Below, piece after piece: positions 21,731 through 33,027 of a stretch of 64,000 nucleotides of DNA. The position numbers and the translations under genes were made by a program. Numbering within the stretch: the stretch's first letter is position 1; every line of letters begins with the position of its first letter. This stretch comes from Salvator merianae (taxonomy: Eukaryota > Chordata > Lepidosauria > Squamata > Teiidae), in the NCBI GenBank assembly GCA_003586115.2, contig QVOM02000042.1, forward strand, positions 36,620,019-36,684,018, read 5' to 3'. The notes beneath the pieces are model-generated. The model was given only the letters and a program-made list of their open reading frames with translations, was not told the DNA's origin and did not search any database.

Positions 21731-22307
21731 AAAGATCCAAAAATCTTAATTAATGCCACCTGCAGGACTGGCCCTGCAGTTATGGAACGAGGCAGCTACC
21801 TCCAGGGCAAATGCTGGAGAGGCATTCCGCTGCCAGCTCATTCCTTTATTTATTTATTTATTTTGGAAGACCGAACAGCGTGTACCACACACAGTGCTCT
21901 GCTACATTCTGTTGCCCTGGAAGACACTATCCTGTTTGTGGGACTGAAGATAAGTTTCCCTGTAAAGTTTTTTGCGCAGAAAGTAAGGCTGGCTCCGGAC
22001 GTTGGCCAAATATCACAGCAGCCCTATGGAACTATCATTCGCTGAACAGATAGTGCTGTGGCTCATGCTGTCCATGCGCATTTTAGTGACGTGCACATCA
22101 AGGTATTTTGCCATTGCCATTGCCATCACCAAAACACCAAAACACATGTGCGTGTCTTTTCCAGTCCCCACACATGCACGGTGGCCAGAGTGATGATGGC
22201 AGCTCTGGCTAGAAGATAAGTTATAATGCTATTTCAGGAAAACCCACCATGAGAATCAGGTATTCCTGCAATAGGCTGTTATTTGTTTTAGGGGAGATAT
22301 AGTGCAG
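21731..22307. other. No gene seen
   Basis: Contains a short (TTTA)n at 21845-21862. Otherwise unassigned. Confidence 0.5.
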
Positions 22308-22351
22308 CTATGGTGGGGTTGCCACAGATACATGTGGAAATCCCACCATAG
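22308..22351. repeat. Hairpin, 18-bp arms, 8-nt loop
   Basis: Arms 22308-22325 and 22334-22351 (CTATGGTGGGGTTGCCAC against GTGGAAATCCCACCATAG) pair at 16 of 18 positions around the loop AGATACAT. The same design is seen at 22583 and 41379. Confidence 0.85.
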
Positions 22352-22557
22352 GACAATCATAAGGGTACTATATTTCCTCCATCTGGGTTTGCAGTGATAC
22401 TGCTGCCTGGCCTGGTGGCAAACATCTGCAGCAGGAAGATTCAGTTCCAATAGGTCCTACGATACAGCAAGGCAGGGGCACAACTTTTACCCTCCTGAGC
22501 CAGGATCTGCTCCTTTGCACACTGCATGCCAGTCTGGGTGAGCACAATCAAGGATGC

Positions 22558-22985
22558 CTCCAGATGTGATTTGACTTTATTTGGATTGCCACACATACCC
22601 GTGGCAATCCCAATATACTCCCAGGATAAACTATCAAAAATGTGCTATATAGGTATTACAGAAAATCCTGTTCTGAAGCCAGGTTTTCTCTCATGCCTGA
22701 TTGCTTTCCTTGTCTACCACTTCATCACAGAACCACTGCTTTTTCAAAAGTACCCATATGCAGGAAGTGCACAAAAAAACCCAAAGGGAAGTGAGCACTT
22801 GCTTGCATCCAAGTACTTTTGCAAGAGCGGTGATCCTGCAAAGGAACAATAGATGAGGTAAGAACCCAGGATTGTCCCGGGACTGCCTCCTACTGTTTGG
22901 CGGGGCAGCAAGAGGTGATTGCAGGATCTAATCAAAATCCCACAATTTCCTCTCGCTGTGTGGAGACGCCCCAGGACTTTTAACC
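22558..22985. repeat. Family E element (~430 bp)
   Basis: Colinear with 41376-41760: the GGATTGCCACACATA hairpin, 'cccaggata', 'ccaggttttc', and 'ggcagcaagaggtgattgcagg' followed by 'cctctcgctgtgtggagacg'. The 41 kb copy ends in a CATCTGGATGCAACCTA terminus. The ends suggest a GG-TIR DNA element, but no duplication was fixed. Confidence 0.6.
22583..22610. repeat. Perfect 10-bp hairpin, 8-nt loop (family E)
   Basis: GGATTGCCAC (22583-22592), loop ACATACCC, GTGGCAATCC (22601-22610). Confidence 0.92.
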
Positions 22986-25203
22986 ATGCCTTTGCTATCT
23001 CTTGCTCCTTCGTTGCAACCAGTGACAACTGTCAAAAAGCAGTGGAAGGGAAGCACAATGATTAGAGGGGCAGAGCATGAGTATATTTTGCCCCTCTCGG
23101 CTGACCTTTGATTTCTAACAGATCAAAGGTTGATTTGGTGAGGTAAACTGAGGTTTGCCAGTCATTGCATTTCTACTCCCCCACTGCACCATCAGTTCTA
23201 GTTTGCCAGTGAATGCTGGTGCCAACTTGTTGACCACTCTGCTTGGAAGATCTGCCACTCTCCATTACAGTTCTATGACTTGAACTGCTTTGATGTTCAG
23301 ACAAAATTATTTTTACTGCCAGCTTCTGCCCGTTGCAGACACATCAATCTTCTTTAGTTGAAATCATTGCCTTGTTCTGAGCATAGACGGTCCTACCTGA
23401 GCATAAACAGCAAGTCTGAGGGCAGCACAGGGCAGACAAAATTCTGCCTGCTACAGAAGCCTGTCATATGCTCCCTAGAGTAACCTATAGGTCTGAAGTG
23501 CAGTTACCTGTGTAAAAATAAGGTACACCTACCAGTCTAGCTCAGTTTTGCCCATGGAATGGGGGAAGTTCTTCCTTGTCCTTTACCTCAGACAGCAAAA
23601 GCATCTTGAATCTGTGATTCCAGCACACATCTGGCCCAGTCCTCAGGGACTGGGCAGATAGTGCCTAGGATCATAGAGAGTTGCACTGATCATCGCTCCG
23701 CTGAGTTTTGTTATCTAAAAGTACTCACTTCCGCTGAATTTCGAAATCATGAAGATAAAGTAGCCATTTAAAAAGCTAGCAGGTGTGGTTCCTTAATGTC
23801 ATGGTGAGTGTGGGCCACATTCTGGCAAACCTTACAGTGGGTAAAGATAATTACAGAAACCACAACTTCTGATGCCATCTCTGCATTCTATTTCATGTCA
23901 CAAATACAGCACTGTTTAAACAGAGCTCAAGTCTAGGATTTGTGATCCTTTCTGTATTACCCATACTTTGCGCAATATGACAGACACTCAAACTTTCAAA
24001 GCCCAGCTGCCACATTTGAGCAGACAATGATAAATGGGACTGGGGCAAATAGATCTCGTAAGCAGTGCTTTATTATGAGGAGTGTGTATTGTCAATTACT
24101 CATGGGCACTGCAAATGTTCAAACTTTATGTTTATGGTAACTGCACAGTAAATAATAGATGACTATATAATATATGAGAATCTATCAGTCTGAAGCACAG
24201 ATACCAAACATCAGTATAGTCTCCACTTTAATGTGTGGCAAAGATTTCTATACATTAACTAGCTTCTCTTAAAAATAAATCAGAACATTGGCATTATAAA
24301 ACAGCAAATGGTCTAGTTATTTATTGACCAACTTTTAACCTTCTAACACAGAATGAACACAAGTATCAAAACCAAAACATTGACAATTATATATTACAGT
24401 TAAGGTTTAGGGAAAGAACAGACAGTGGATAAGACCAATCTGTCTTGACTACATAGAGAAAACTATTTTGGGGCAATTTGGCGGAGGATAGAGTAAAAAT
24501 ATAATGATATTAATTGAGGTAGCTCATGTTAGGAATTCAAAGATATGTTCCATAAAGGACCTTAAGGTCACCATGGGATCTCTGTGGAGGCTTACCAAAG
24601 ATATGCACCCAAAGAGTCCTCCTGCAGTGCTGGACCCAGATGATCCTGCACCCTGGGAGACTCACTGATTAGAGCACTATAAAGGTAAACCACAAGGGTA
24701 GACAGCAGCGCTCTTCCAGCAGTTTAGCTAGGTCACAGCATCCAGAGCTACCTGGTCCATTGTTCTTCTTTGGAGAGCACAGGACTTCCTCAGTCACTTC
24801 CTGTGCTCTCTGAAGGAGACCCTGGGTGTAATTCAATGTGAATTACAATGCAAACAATGAGGATTTCTCTAAAAGTGATCTTCATTTAAAGCACAGGTTC
24901 CACCCTTGTGCAGAACCTGCCGAAGCTTAAGTGCTTCTGGTGGAATGATCATGTGATTGGCTTCTATGGCTGGTTCTCATCTCACTTTGTCACAATTTTT
25001 GGGTTGTTATGCCATGTTCCATAGTTCTGCTTTGAACCTAAGCTTTCAGATATGGCTACAATATACATCGCTAGTGGATATGACTTCTAGAAATGTCAAA
25101 TGCAACCAATGGTCTCATCCTTCTTATAGATGTTGTGAATGACTGTTAGCTTGGTTGTATGCAATTGTGTTGTTTTGTTTAAAAAGTTGACCCTTTGTGT
25201 GGT
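22986..25203. other. 2.2 kb with no gene or repeat recognised
   Basis: One of the longest stretches without mobile-element signatures. Mixed composition and no long open frame. It may be old unique intergenic or intronic DNA. Confidence 0.5.
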
Positions 25204-25345
25204 TGTTGACAATGAGTCATTGGTCTTTTCCTGCTTGTCATCCATTAACATAGTCCTTGGTGGTATAGTTGTTAATGATGAGTCCTTGGTCTGTTCCCAC
25301 CTGTTGTCCATTAACTCCTTAATGAGGGATTGCTGTTTTGTTCTG
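25204..25345. repeat. Two-unit imperfect tandem duplication (66-bp period)
   Basis: ATGAGTCATTGGTCTTTTCC..GTCATCCATTAAC at 25212 and ATGAGTCCTTGGTCTGTTCC..GTTGTCCATTAAC at 25278. The 155-codon minus-strand frame across it is a consequence of low stop density in this Gln/Asn/Thr-rich reading. Confidence 0.75.
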
Positions 25346-26324
25346 TGGTTGTTAGCCTTGGACTGTTGTGCTAGCCTCTGCTGTTGCTGGTTTGTTTTGT
25401 TTGTTTTCGAAGAAGGGTTCCAAGTACTGCTGAGGAATAGTCCTTGGTCCCTGTTAAAATTATGTAGAAGGGAGGCTCTTAGTATGCTTGCTGGTCCAGT
25501 ATACCAGCCATTGCAGAATTGCCCCCAGTTCCAATTTATTGATCCACATTCAGTCCAATACAAATCTCAGGTAATTGTCAAATACCTGAACTGACTTCCC
25601 CGACTCAGGTGGTTTAGAGAGATAGGAGCTGGTTGTCCGTTGAAGAAAATGGGCAAGTTTGGAATATGAAAAACAAAGTTTTTTGACAAGAGTTAACAGT
25701 TGGAATACAGACAGTGGAAGGATTTAATGAGGATTTTTCTAACTCATATTTCAATTTAATTCCCACATTATGCTCAATTACATACTAAGCAAGCAGAGGA
25801 ATAAGAATCGTATAAGAATGATTTTAAAAAACCTACAGTATTATGATTTTCAAGAAAATGTTCTTTAGAGTTCACCTAGCAACAGCAGAGATTGAAAACA
25901 TCTGCCCATTGGCTGACGTAATATGACATCAGTGCTCTGTTACCACAGCAACTCATGTTCAGCTTATTTTGTTGGGTGGGATGCCACCCTTTCCCTTCTT
26001 CTGGTAATTTTGATACTGCTATCTTTTCCCCACAAAACATGTCAGATGACTATTAAGGTGGCAAAGCTGAAGTAGTTTAGACAAGAGAAAAATAGACATG
26101 TTCAACCAACTACTTATAACTGAGGTTGAATTCAGGGGGCCTATCTCCTGCTTCTGCTGATGAATCCACTGTTGAGATTTTATAGTCACAGAAAGCCTGT
26201 ATTTCAATAAGGAAAAGCTGCACTCCTGAATTTTGTAGGACATTAGAAGGGAATATTGTATTGTTTTTTTGCCACCTTATTCTCTATGGATGTGATAAGT
26301 GAGCACAGTGGTGAGGAATATGTT
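25346..26324. other. No gene seen; MITE end near 25484-25521
   Basis: GGTCCAGTATACCAGCCATT then GCAGAATTGCCC is the reverse of the 3989 element terminus. The rest is AT-rich and unassigned. Confidence 0.45.
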
Positions 26325-26530
26325 GTCGTTCAGTTGTGTGTGACTCTTCATGACCCCATAGACCATAACACACCAGGATCTCCTGCCTCCTGAAGTTTGC
26401 CCAGACTCATGTTCATTGCCTTCATGACACAATTGATCCATCCTATCCTCTGTCATCCCCTTCTCCTTTTGCCTTCAATCTTTCCCAGCATCAGGGTCTT
26501 TTCCAGTGGGGTCCTACTATTAAGCAGGAT
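26325..26530 (-). pseudogene. BovB (RTE-clade LINE) ORF C-terminal remnant
   Basis: Read on the minus strand: PLEKTLMLGKIEGKRRRG, then after decay a counterpart of the usual R-M-x-W-L-D-x-I and S-x-T-x-L terminal motifs. On the plus strand this is the well-known 'gtcgttcagt...gactctt...gaccccat...ccttctcc...gccttcaatctttcccagcatcagggtctttt' order. BovB is common in squamates and ruminants and is spread by horizontal transfer. Only the last ~200 bases of coding sequence remain, with stops. Confidence 0.9.
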
Positions 26531-26924
26531 AAAAAGGCTGCCGCATGTAACTGATCGGTGTTGTTGTTCAAGGATAGCAACATGTTCTGGAATTTTTAAA
26601 CAATAATCCTTCCATTTTACCCAGCAGAGGAGGTGAACTACTTGTGAAACTTTCTGTCTGAAGAAGGCACTTGACTGGTTTATGAATCTCAGTGTGGGGC
26701 CACTTTGGACCCAGGACATTTTAGGTTCTGGGGAAGACAGACCTCATTACATGCTGTTTGACCATGTTTTTATAATAGCTAGTTGGATGCCATTACTGAA
26801 AACCTTGTAGAGCTTATGTACAATGCTTTAGACAATTTTTCAGAACGGGTTTCAGACTGTATGAGTTGTGTGGGAGGGTTACATGATCTGTGTGAATAGG
26901 TTCTCCTATATGGTTGACATCTTA
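26531..26924. other. No gene seen
   Basis: The minus-strand frame continuing upstream of the BovB signature loses all similarity to RTE proteins at about 26525, so this is a junction with unrelated sequence. Confidence 0.5.
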
Positions 26925-27330
26925 GGCAACTTCCAAACAGAGCCCACCAGGAATGGAGTGAGGTGCCGGGGAGCATGCCAACAGCCATCTGAAGAATGGC
27001 TGCCTCATCCTGTCCCATTGTCAGAGTGGGGAAATGAAAATTCCCCCTCTTCAAATTTGCAGGCTGCCTTAAATACACCCAGAAGTGGGCCATTTTGAGT
27101 GTTGCCAGGTTCCAAGTGCCATGTGACCCACACTAGCTACTACTGCCTATCCCCATGGCAGCAAATGGAATGGGGGCCTGGCTGGGAATACATTGGTGAC
27201 CATTTTGCAGTGCTCCCCCTCAGCAGCGATCCCAGGAGCACTCTAGACAAAAACCTCATGAGGCCATGGCTCCAGAAGAATACTCTGGCATGCAGATCCA
27301 GTGTTCCCTGGTCCTGGCTGACACAGTCCT
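26925..27330. repeat. Dispersed repeat family M
   Basis: Shows GGGGAAATGAAAATTCCCCC, 'tttgcaggctgcc' and 'agaagtgggccatttt', in the order seen at 19036-19095. Terminal repeats not identified. Confidence 0.55.
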
Positions 27331-27490
27331 GCAGATTGTACAGAAGCTACCATAATGTCCTGGGCCATCCCTCGGAGAACAGAATGCAGGTAATAGCATC
27401 TGGGCAAAGGAGTGACTAAATATATAAGATGTTCTTTATTTGACATCTTTTCTTTTCTCCTCACAAGTTGCATAAAGGAAACTCCACTAA
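27331..27490. other. No feature recognised
   Basis: Spacer between the M repeat and the family I element. Confidence 0.5.
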
Positions 27491-27718
27491 GGGTGTGTTC
27501 AGAATAGCGATTTTTAGACTTGCCTGCATAAAAGGAGCAAATAATTCCTGGGTGCACAGGAAACAAGCCTTCCACACACAGTTACCCAATGAGGCAATTC
27601 AGCGATCTAACATCACAGCCTGAAAAGGGTGCCACTCACTGATTGGCCACTTCCTGCCTCTCTGCTGAAGCAGTTTCCAAGTCCTTAACACCTTAACTGC
27701 CAGGGTTTTTCTGTTTGC
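27491..27718 (+). mobile_element. Family I element, copy 1 (right end lost)
   Basis: Starts GGGTGTGTTCAGAATAGCGA after TAA. It is colinear with the reverse copy ending at 43355 and with 48352, including 'cataaaaggagc', 'ttcctgggtgcacagg' and 'gcctctctgctgaagcagtttcc'. Similarity fades at about 27718 and no right TIR was found. Confidence 0.75.
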
Positions 27719-27789
27719 AAAGGATTCTGATTCCCCAATGCTTAGTAAAAGCTTCAAAGGAGGCATCGGGGAATCGGGGAAGGAGGGAG

Positions 27790-27990
27790 GGAAAACTTGC
27801 TGGAAATTTTAATTACAGAAGGCAGAATATGAGTCTTATCGTAAATAATATAGCTTATTATCTCTTTATTATATATTTTAAAATGTACTTTTTATTCTTG
27901 TATGTTGAATTTCATATTCATTTTTTAATTTTTGTATTCTTGTGAACCACCTTGGACATTTTTTTGGAAAGGTGGTATATAAATGCAAAT
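27790..27990 (+). mobile_element. LINE 3' tail (L2/CR1-like)
   Basis: AT-rich 3'UTR ending GTGAACCACCTTGGACATTT then GGTGGTATATAAATGCAAA, the stereotyped 'CCxCCTTGG...GGTATATAAAT' terminus of reptile L2/CR1-group LINEs. Confidence 0.75.
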
Positions 27991-28763
27991 GCAAATATAA
28001 TGCAGAAAGGGCCCTGGACTACATTATGACCAACAGAAAAAAAGATTTGTTCATAATATAAAATAGTAGGGCGCCCTTGGGTGAAATTGAATGTGTTACC
28101 TAGGGGTTCATGGAAACTAAGCATGGCTGGGACTGCTCTGTGAAATTTTATGTATCCTTAAGTTTTACCTCGGCCAGTTTTATTATCTTCTGGTGATTTC
28201 AGTGGGATGCTGTTAATAAAATATTTATGAATTATTTCATTGTTCAAGTGTGCATTTCTTGGCTCTAGAAGTGGTCTGTGAGACTGCCGGCATTTGGAGA
28301 GTCCTGCATCCCCTCCCTCTCCCAATTAACTGTCAGTGAATCAGTTCCAATAACTGATTTGCAAAGGAAGGCCTAAGATACCCAGAGCATATCAGTTACC
28401 TGATGCCATCTATTATGCCCCTCCCCCATTACTAGCTGTTACAGAATGGGTTTTTACTTCAACTGCATTATTTATGTATTTGTTCAAGAATTGTTTATTT
28501 TTCTGTTATGGAATCAACGGCTGCTGGGAAAGCAGAGTGCTGCCATCTTAATTGTGTAAGCCATGAGGACATTTCAATCTCTCTTCAGGACTGCAGTTCT
28601 GAGCCAACAATAAAGAGCTATTTTATGTTTCTATAGAAGCTTGAACAAAGGTGATATTCTTTTACCTATAGTTATTATTCTCTCTTCATAATGTACCGAA
28701 TTCTGGAATCCAGGACAATCTCTATTGCTCTTTAAAGTAACATACCTCCAGCACCAACCATAG
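27991..28763. other. No gene seen
   Basis: Unassigned. ATTAAAGAGC/TTTATGTTT near 28608-28630 may be another retroposon tail. Confidence 0.45.
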
Positions 28764-29250
28764 CTGTTGCAGAACTCACTTAGGAGTGACTAAGGGGTCC
28801 TAAGTTGACAAGAGCAGGGCCATTTTAGAATAAAAGCCATTTTAAATGCTGTTTCGGCTAACAATGCTATTTCCTTCTGTACTGCAGTTTGCGACAGGGA
28901 TTAGCTTGTAACAGGAAAGATACTGCAAGAGATAATGGACAAGAAGAAGCCCAGGAAGTTGTGCTTTGTGGTCAGGAAGGCTACTTGCAAGAGGCTTTTG
29001 CAAGGGGCATTTGGGGAAATTCCATTCCTACTGGACATGTTTGTGCAATGTAATCTGAGAAAGTATAAAAAGCGACTGCACGTGATTCTCATGGTCCCAC
29101 TATCACAGTGACACTATCGGTGGTGGTCTCCACTTTGCCGCCTGGTCAGTAAATGGAACAGAGAGAAATGATCTGCTGGTCTCTTGTCCTTGGTGTTAGT
29201 GATTGGCACAGGGTCATATCAAGTGTACACCCAGTCTTTGGGTCTAACAC
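28764..29250 (+). mobile_element. Candidate solo LTR
   Basis: Starts TGTTGCAGAACTC and ends GGGTCTAACA (TG...CA). In order it holds a TATA-like AGTATAAAAAGC (29062-29073), a downstream AGTAAATGGA that could serve for polyadenylation, and a T/G-rich CTGGTCTCTTGTCCTTGG, a layout typical of retroviral LTRs. No partner LTR, primer site or coding region was found, and no matching target duplication (TAGC against CTCA). This is an old remnant at best; the alternative is ordinary unique sequence. Confidence 0.45.
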
Positions 29251-29677
29251 TCAATTTAGGGCAAATCACTGCAGCCTAGGTCCACTTGGGGGTAGACCAG
29301 GAAGGCTCTAGCCCCTCGAGTGGCCAGAACTTTGACTATCCAGAGCAGCCTGTGGATGTTTTATAACCTTTAGCAGCCATAGACCTCACTGGGTGGCCAA
29401 AACTTTGGCCAGTCTTGGCTTAGGGCTGTTAAGACACTCCAAATGCTGGATTATGCCACTAGTACGAGGCCTCAGATACCCATTTGTATCCCTGTGAGTG
29501 CAGAATCCCATTGGTTCCGACTGCTGCAGTTGACCTAAGCGTAGACCTGCATACCACAGCGAGTACCTATCATCATAGAATGACTGCAGAATCATCCCAT
29601 GACGGTGGCTCAACATCCTAAACTAGTGCACAAATAATAATGCAGTTGCTCTCTGTAACTTCTGTTGGCCTGTCTTA
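29251..29677. other. No gene seen
   Basis: Unassigned sequence, some palindromic traces ('ggccaaaactttggcc' at about 29395-29410). Confidence 0.5.
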
Positions 29678-30121
29678 GGGCCTTCTTGCATGTTCCATCA
29701 TGGAATGTTTGCCAGCAAACATTCCGCGGTGGAATAGATCTCACAGTGTGGAGGCTGTCTGCACTGCGAGGTCTTGGAACAGAATTCCAGCAGGATACCA
29801 GCATTTGCAATGGCCAGGAAGCTCCCGACCACTGCCGTGGTGAACAGCAACACCATGCGATTGCACAGGCACAGGCACAGGCACAACCACTCCGCACCAC
29901 ACAGCTGTGTGTTTGCCCCCGGAAGTGGGTGTAAATGCAGTCTATCAGGAGCAGTCCAGCTGCTCCTGGTAGAGCTGTGGAGCACAATTTTGTGCCCCAC
30001 AACTCATAGCAATTGGGAGCAGCTGCAGTCTGCTCCCGATTGCCAGGGCCTCTGCAAAGTACGGAGGCATTTGACTAGCGACCATCCCTGACACTCACTA
30101 GCTTCAAATGCAAACAGGCCC
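29678..30121 (-). mobile_element. Family F element, copy 2 (444 bp)
   Basis: Left GGGCCTTCTTGCATGTTCC, right rc GGGCCTGTTTGCATTTGAAG. Flanks TTA and ATA agree at two of three. Hairpins at 29942-29972 and around 29973-30005 match the positions of those in other F copies. A CACAGG hexamer run lies at 29864-29886. Confidence 0.82.
29942..29972. repeat. Hairpin in family F copy 2
   Basis: CTATCAGGAGCAG (29942-29954) against CTGCTCCTGGTAG (29960-29972): 12 of 13 pairs, loop TCCAG. Confidence 0.9.
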
Positions 30122-30917
30122 ATAGAGATCATTTTGATAATACACTGCATTTTACAATGAAAAGAGAAAAGGAAAAACTTTAGTTATGGGAATCTGCACA
30201 CTTCGGCCCTGCCTAAATTGGACATGGAAGTTAGGGCTTTAAAAGAAAATTGTATTCAGATGCAGATTGAATTTTTGCTAACAAAATTCAGAGTAGAAAG
30301 TCTGCTCTTAGGCAGTCTTATCCATTCAAATATGGCTAATGTAATCTGAACTAAAATAACTTTTTAAAAAAATGAGTTATATTAACAAGAGAGCACAATC
30401 ATAAAAGACCAACAACAAAACATCGACAAAAACAAAGCAAAGATTACAGGTAGAAGCCACAAGCAAATATGATTAGATCCATAGAGTTGCTGATCAATAC
30501 CTAATTCTAAGTAGAAGTCCCGAAGATTGATAAACAAGGAAAAGATTTAGTTAACTGTTGGTTTAAAAAGGATTGCAAGTAGAAATTGTTTGACCTAGAA
30601 CTTTTAGCAATATTATTGAGACCACTGAATGTCAATAGCTTAATATTAGACATAGGACAGTAGTAAAAAACTATTACATTGGGACCATGAAACTTAGAAA
30701 AGAAGGGGGAAGCCAAGATATCAGGAAGAAGTATCTGAACACTATTTGGCAACCACCAGAACTTAATAAGCTACAACCCAAGTAACAGCAGCACACAGCA
30801 AACTCCAACTAGTGGAGTCAGCCTATCAGAAAAAGCTTGCCTATCATCATTGGGCATTCTCCCATGGTCCATTTTGCCCTGGGTACTAAATTAGGGTATT
30901 GGTAGGGGGCAAACACA
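30122..30917. other. No gene seen
   Basis: AT-rich unassigned DNA. Confidence 0.5.
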
Positions 30918-31340
30918 GGCTCTTTCTCCATGGGCCCTTAATCTGGATTAAGGGTCCAGATAGTAAGCAGATCAATGCAGATCTATGAGGCCGCACCCCT
31001 GCCAGTATACCTCTGTCTGCTTTAGATGGAGTGTGATTCCAATCAGGGAGGCCCTGATCAGGATCACTGGTGGACCTGTTTAATCAGGTCTACCAGCAGA
31101 AACAGTGGCCCTTATCCAGATCACCTCACATGTTTGGGACTACCAGAGATCCTCAGACATGTGGAATTCTGGCCATTAAACTCATATGAGCTTCAAGGCC
31201 ATAGTATAGGCTGGTCTGGACCAGCGTCATCATGCAGATGGTACTGATCCTGCCCATGCCTTCCCATGTTCAAAATCAGTAGGCCTGGCTGTTCTAGACC
31301 CACTGATTACAAATGCGGGGAGGTGAGTACAGAAATGGCC
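30918..31340 (-). mobile_element. Family J element, copy 2 (423 bp), TSD ACA
   Basis: Left GGCTCTTTCTCCATGGGCCC, right rc GGCCATTTCTGTACTCACCT. ACA is duplicated exactly (30915-30917, 31341-31343). Inverse orientation to the 14599 and 38370 copies. Hairpins at 31033-31067 and 31067-31096. Confidence 0.9.
31033..31096. repeat. Two adjoining hairpins in family J copy 2
   Basis: First: 31033-31048 against 31052-31067, 13 of 16 pairs, loop AGG. Second: CTGGTGGACCTG (31067-31078) against CAGGTCTACCAG (31085-31096), 11 of 12 pairs, loop TTTAAT. Confidence 0.88.
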
Positions 31341-31561
31341 ACACTTGCCAGGGCAAATATATTATTATGGTTTGTTGGTGTCATGCCCTTGCCACTATCA
31401 TGAGGTCTTGCGGCAATTCCTGGACAGAGGTGAACCATCAAAAACACTCCTACTGCAGAAAAATGTTTTTTGATTATGGGAGTGTTAATTGGGCCTGATG
31501 AATCTAATACTGATGAAGATCATTGCTCTGGCAATAAAGCTATAACAGCAGGAGTGATTAA
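31341..31561. other. No feature recognised
   Basis: Spacer between J and hAT-B elements. Confidence 0.5.
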
Positions 31562-31733
31562 CAGTGACGGCCACTAGCTTTAAAAGCGGGTGTTTGTAAC
31601 CCACGAAAAGTGCACAATTGCTGTTCACGGGGCCTCCATATACTGTTGCAGAGTCCCAGAGGCCCCGTGAATGGCAATCATGCGCTTACAGCGGGTTACG
31701 AACACCTGCCCTTAAAGCCAGTGGCCGCCGCTG
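31562..31733. mobile_element. hAT-B foldback element, copy 2 (172 bp), TSD GTGATTAA
   Basis: Ends CAGTGACGGCCACTAGC and rc CAGCGGCGGCCACTGGC. Exact 8-bp duplication GTGATTAA (31554-31561, 31734-31741). The arms continue with CTTTAA..GCGGGTGTTTGTAACCC and, toward the centre, GGGGCCTC, giving a near-complete palindrome. Confidence 0.93.
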
Positions 31734-32517
31734 GTGATTAATCCACACTGCATAACCAATTTAAAATATCAAATTACGAACCTACAAATTATGTTATTTT
31801 TTTCTCTTTCAGAGGAGTATTTGCTTTACAATAACATATAAACAAGCTATCATGAACTAACATGAGGTGTTGCAAAAGGAACAAGAGTGAAGAAAACCCT
31901 AGTAATTGCATTGTATCATAAAACATTTCAAACACAAGCAACTAACACCAATTAAGAAAGCTGTCGATCAGTCTGGCAAACCTAAAATAGAATCTTTTCA
32001 TATACCTGCAGGTATATACATACATATCATTATGAACATATCATTAAACATATTGATTAAACTGACCCATAGAGAATGGCAGAATACTCTACTACAATTA
32101 GATATCTATCCAACAAGAAGAGTATATAAAACTAGATATACAAAACAATTGAATATTATATTATCGGTACTATGTTGTTACCTTTAAGTATACAAACATC
32201 CAGAGACAACCTGTGAAATGAATTTAAGAAAAAGCAAGGTATTGTTTGTCCTTCCAGAATATATCTAATATATATCGCTCATGTGTGGTTCCATGTAGCC
32301 TGACTCGTTGAGAACATGATTTTTCAATATGCCAACCCTTATCTTTGTCACCAGATGTGGTAATAGATTTCAAGCGTGTCGGTGATCCCACAGGAGAGTA
32401 AATGCCTACTCTCTAGGTTTAGTATCAACCAAACTCCAAATATGCTCAGCATCACAGGTATCTGTTCTACACTGTTTGCCATTGATCCCCACAATTATCA
32501 GGTATTGAACCATCTGA
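31734..32517. other. No gene seen
   Basis: AT-rich unassigned sequence. A small palindromic block 'tatacctgcaggtata' lies at about 32001-32016. Confidence 0.5.
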
Positions 32518-32882
32518 CCATGCCTGCACGGCCACGGAGTCCCCGCCCGGTCGCTATTCCAAACCAGGAAGTGGTGTGAACCCGCCACTCCCGATCCTCA
32601 ACTGATGGCACTTGGAGCCCCCCTCATTGCTGTTGGACTGTTGTTGTTGGGTTAGGATGGTTTTGGGGTGGGGGTTATGAAATATTTTTATGATGTTTTT
32701 ATAATGTTTTTTATTGTAATAGTTTTTGTATGCTTTGTAAGTTTTTTGAATGTTTTATGATGTTTTATAATGTTTTTATGTGTTCTTATTGCAATAGTTT
32801 GTTGTATGTTTTTGTCAGCCGCCCTGGGACCCCTCGGTATAGGGCAGGGTGGAAATTGAAATAATAAATAATAATAAATAAT
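32518..32882 (+). mobile_element. LINE 3' end (L2/CR1-like) with (AAT)n tail
   Basis: A GC-rich start is followed by a T/G-rich 3'UTR with repeated TTTTATGATGTTTTATAATG, then GCCGCCCTGGGACCCCTCGG and an AATAAT repeat tail. This is the classical 3' end of a reptile L2/CR1-group LINE. Confidence 0.82.
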
Positions 32883-33027
32883 TTTTCTTGACCACAGCTG
32901 GTAGGCTTCAGGTGAGCATCAGGTGGGCTTTGGTGAAGTTGCAGTCAGCTGGGGCTGTTTGCAGGTGCGAATGCTCCGTTCCAGCAAATGTCCTGGAACG
33001 TTCCACTCACTAAGTGCAAACAGGCCC
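32883..33027 (-). mobile_element. Family G element end, truncated
   Basis: Matches the first ~140 bases of 39958-40499 in reverse: 'ggtgagcatcaggtgggctttgg', 'cagctggggctgtttgcagg', ending rc GGGCCTGTTTGCACTTAG at 33027. The left side abuts the LINE tail, so the rest is missing. Confidence 0.82.

Noticed and set aside
25096..25594. Facing 151- and 155-codon frames on opposite strands
   Set aside because: The region contains an imperfect 66-bp tandem duplication with few stops; amino-acid content (Gln/Asn/Thr or Leu/Cys/Val) follows base composition and shows no domain.
28764..29250. Complete endogenous retrovirus
   Set aside because: Only one LTR-like segment is visible; no gag, pol or env coding remnants and no second LTR in the window.
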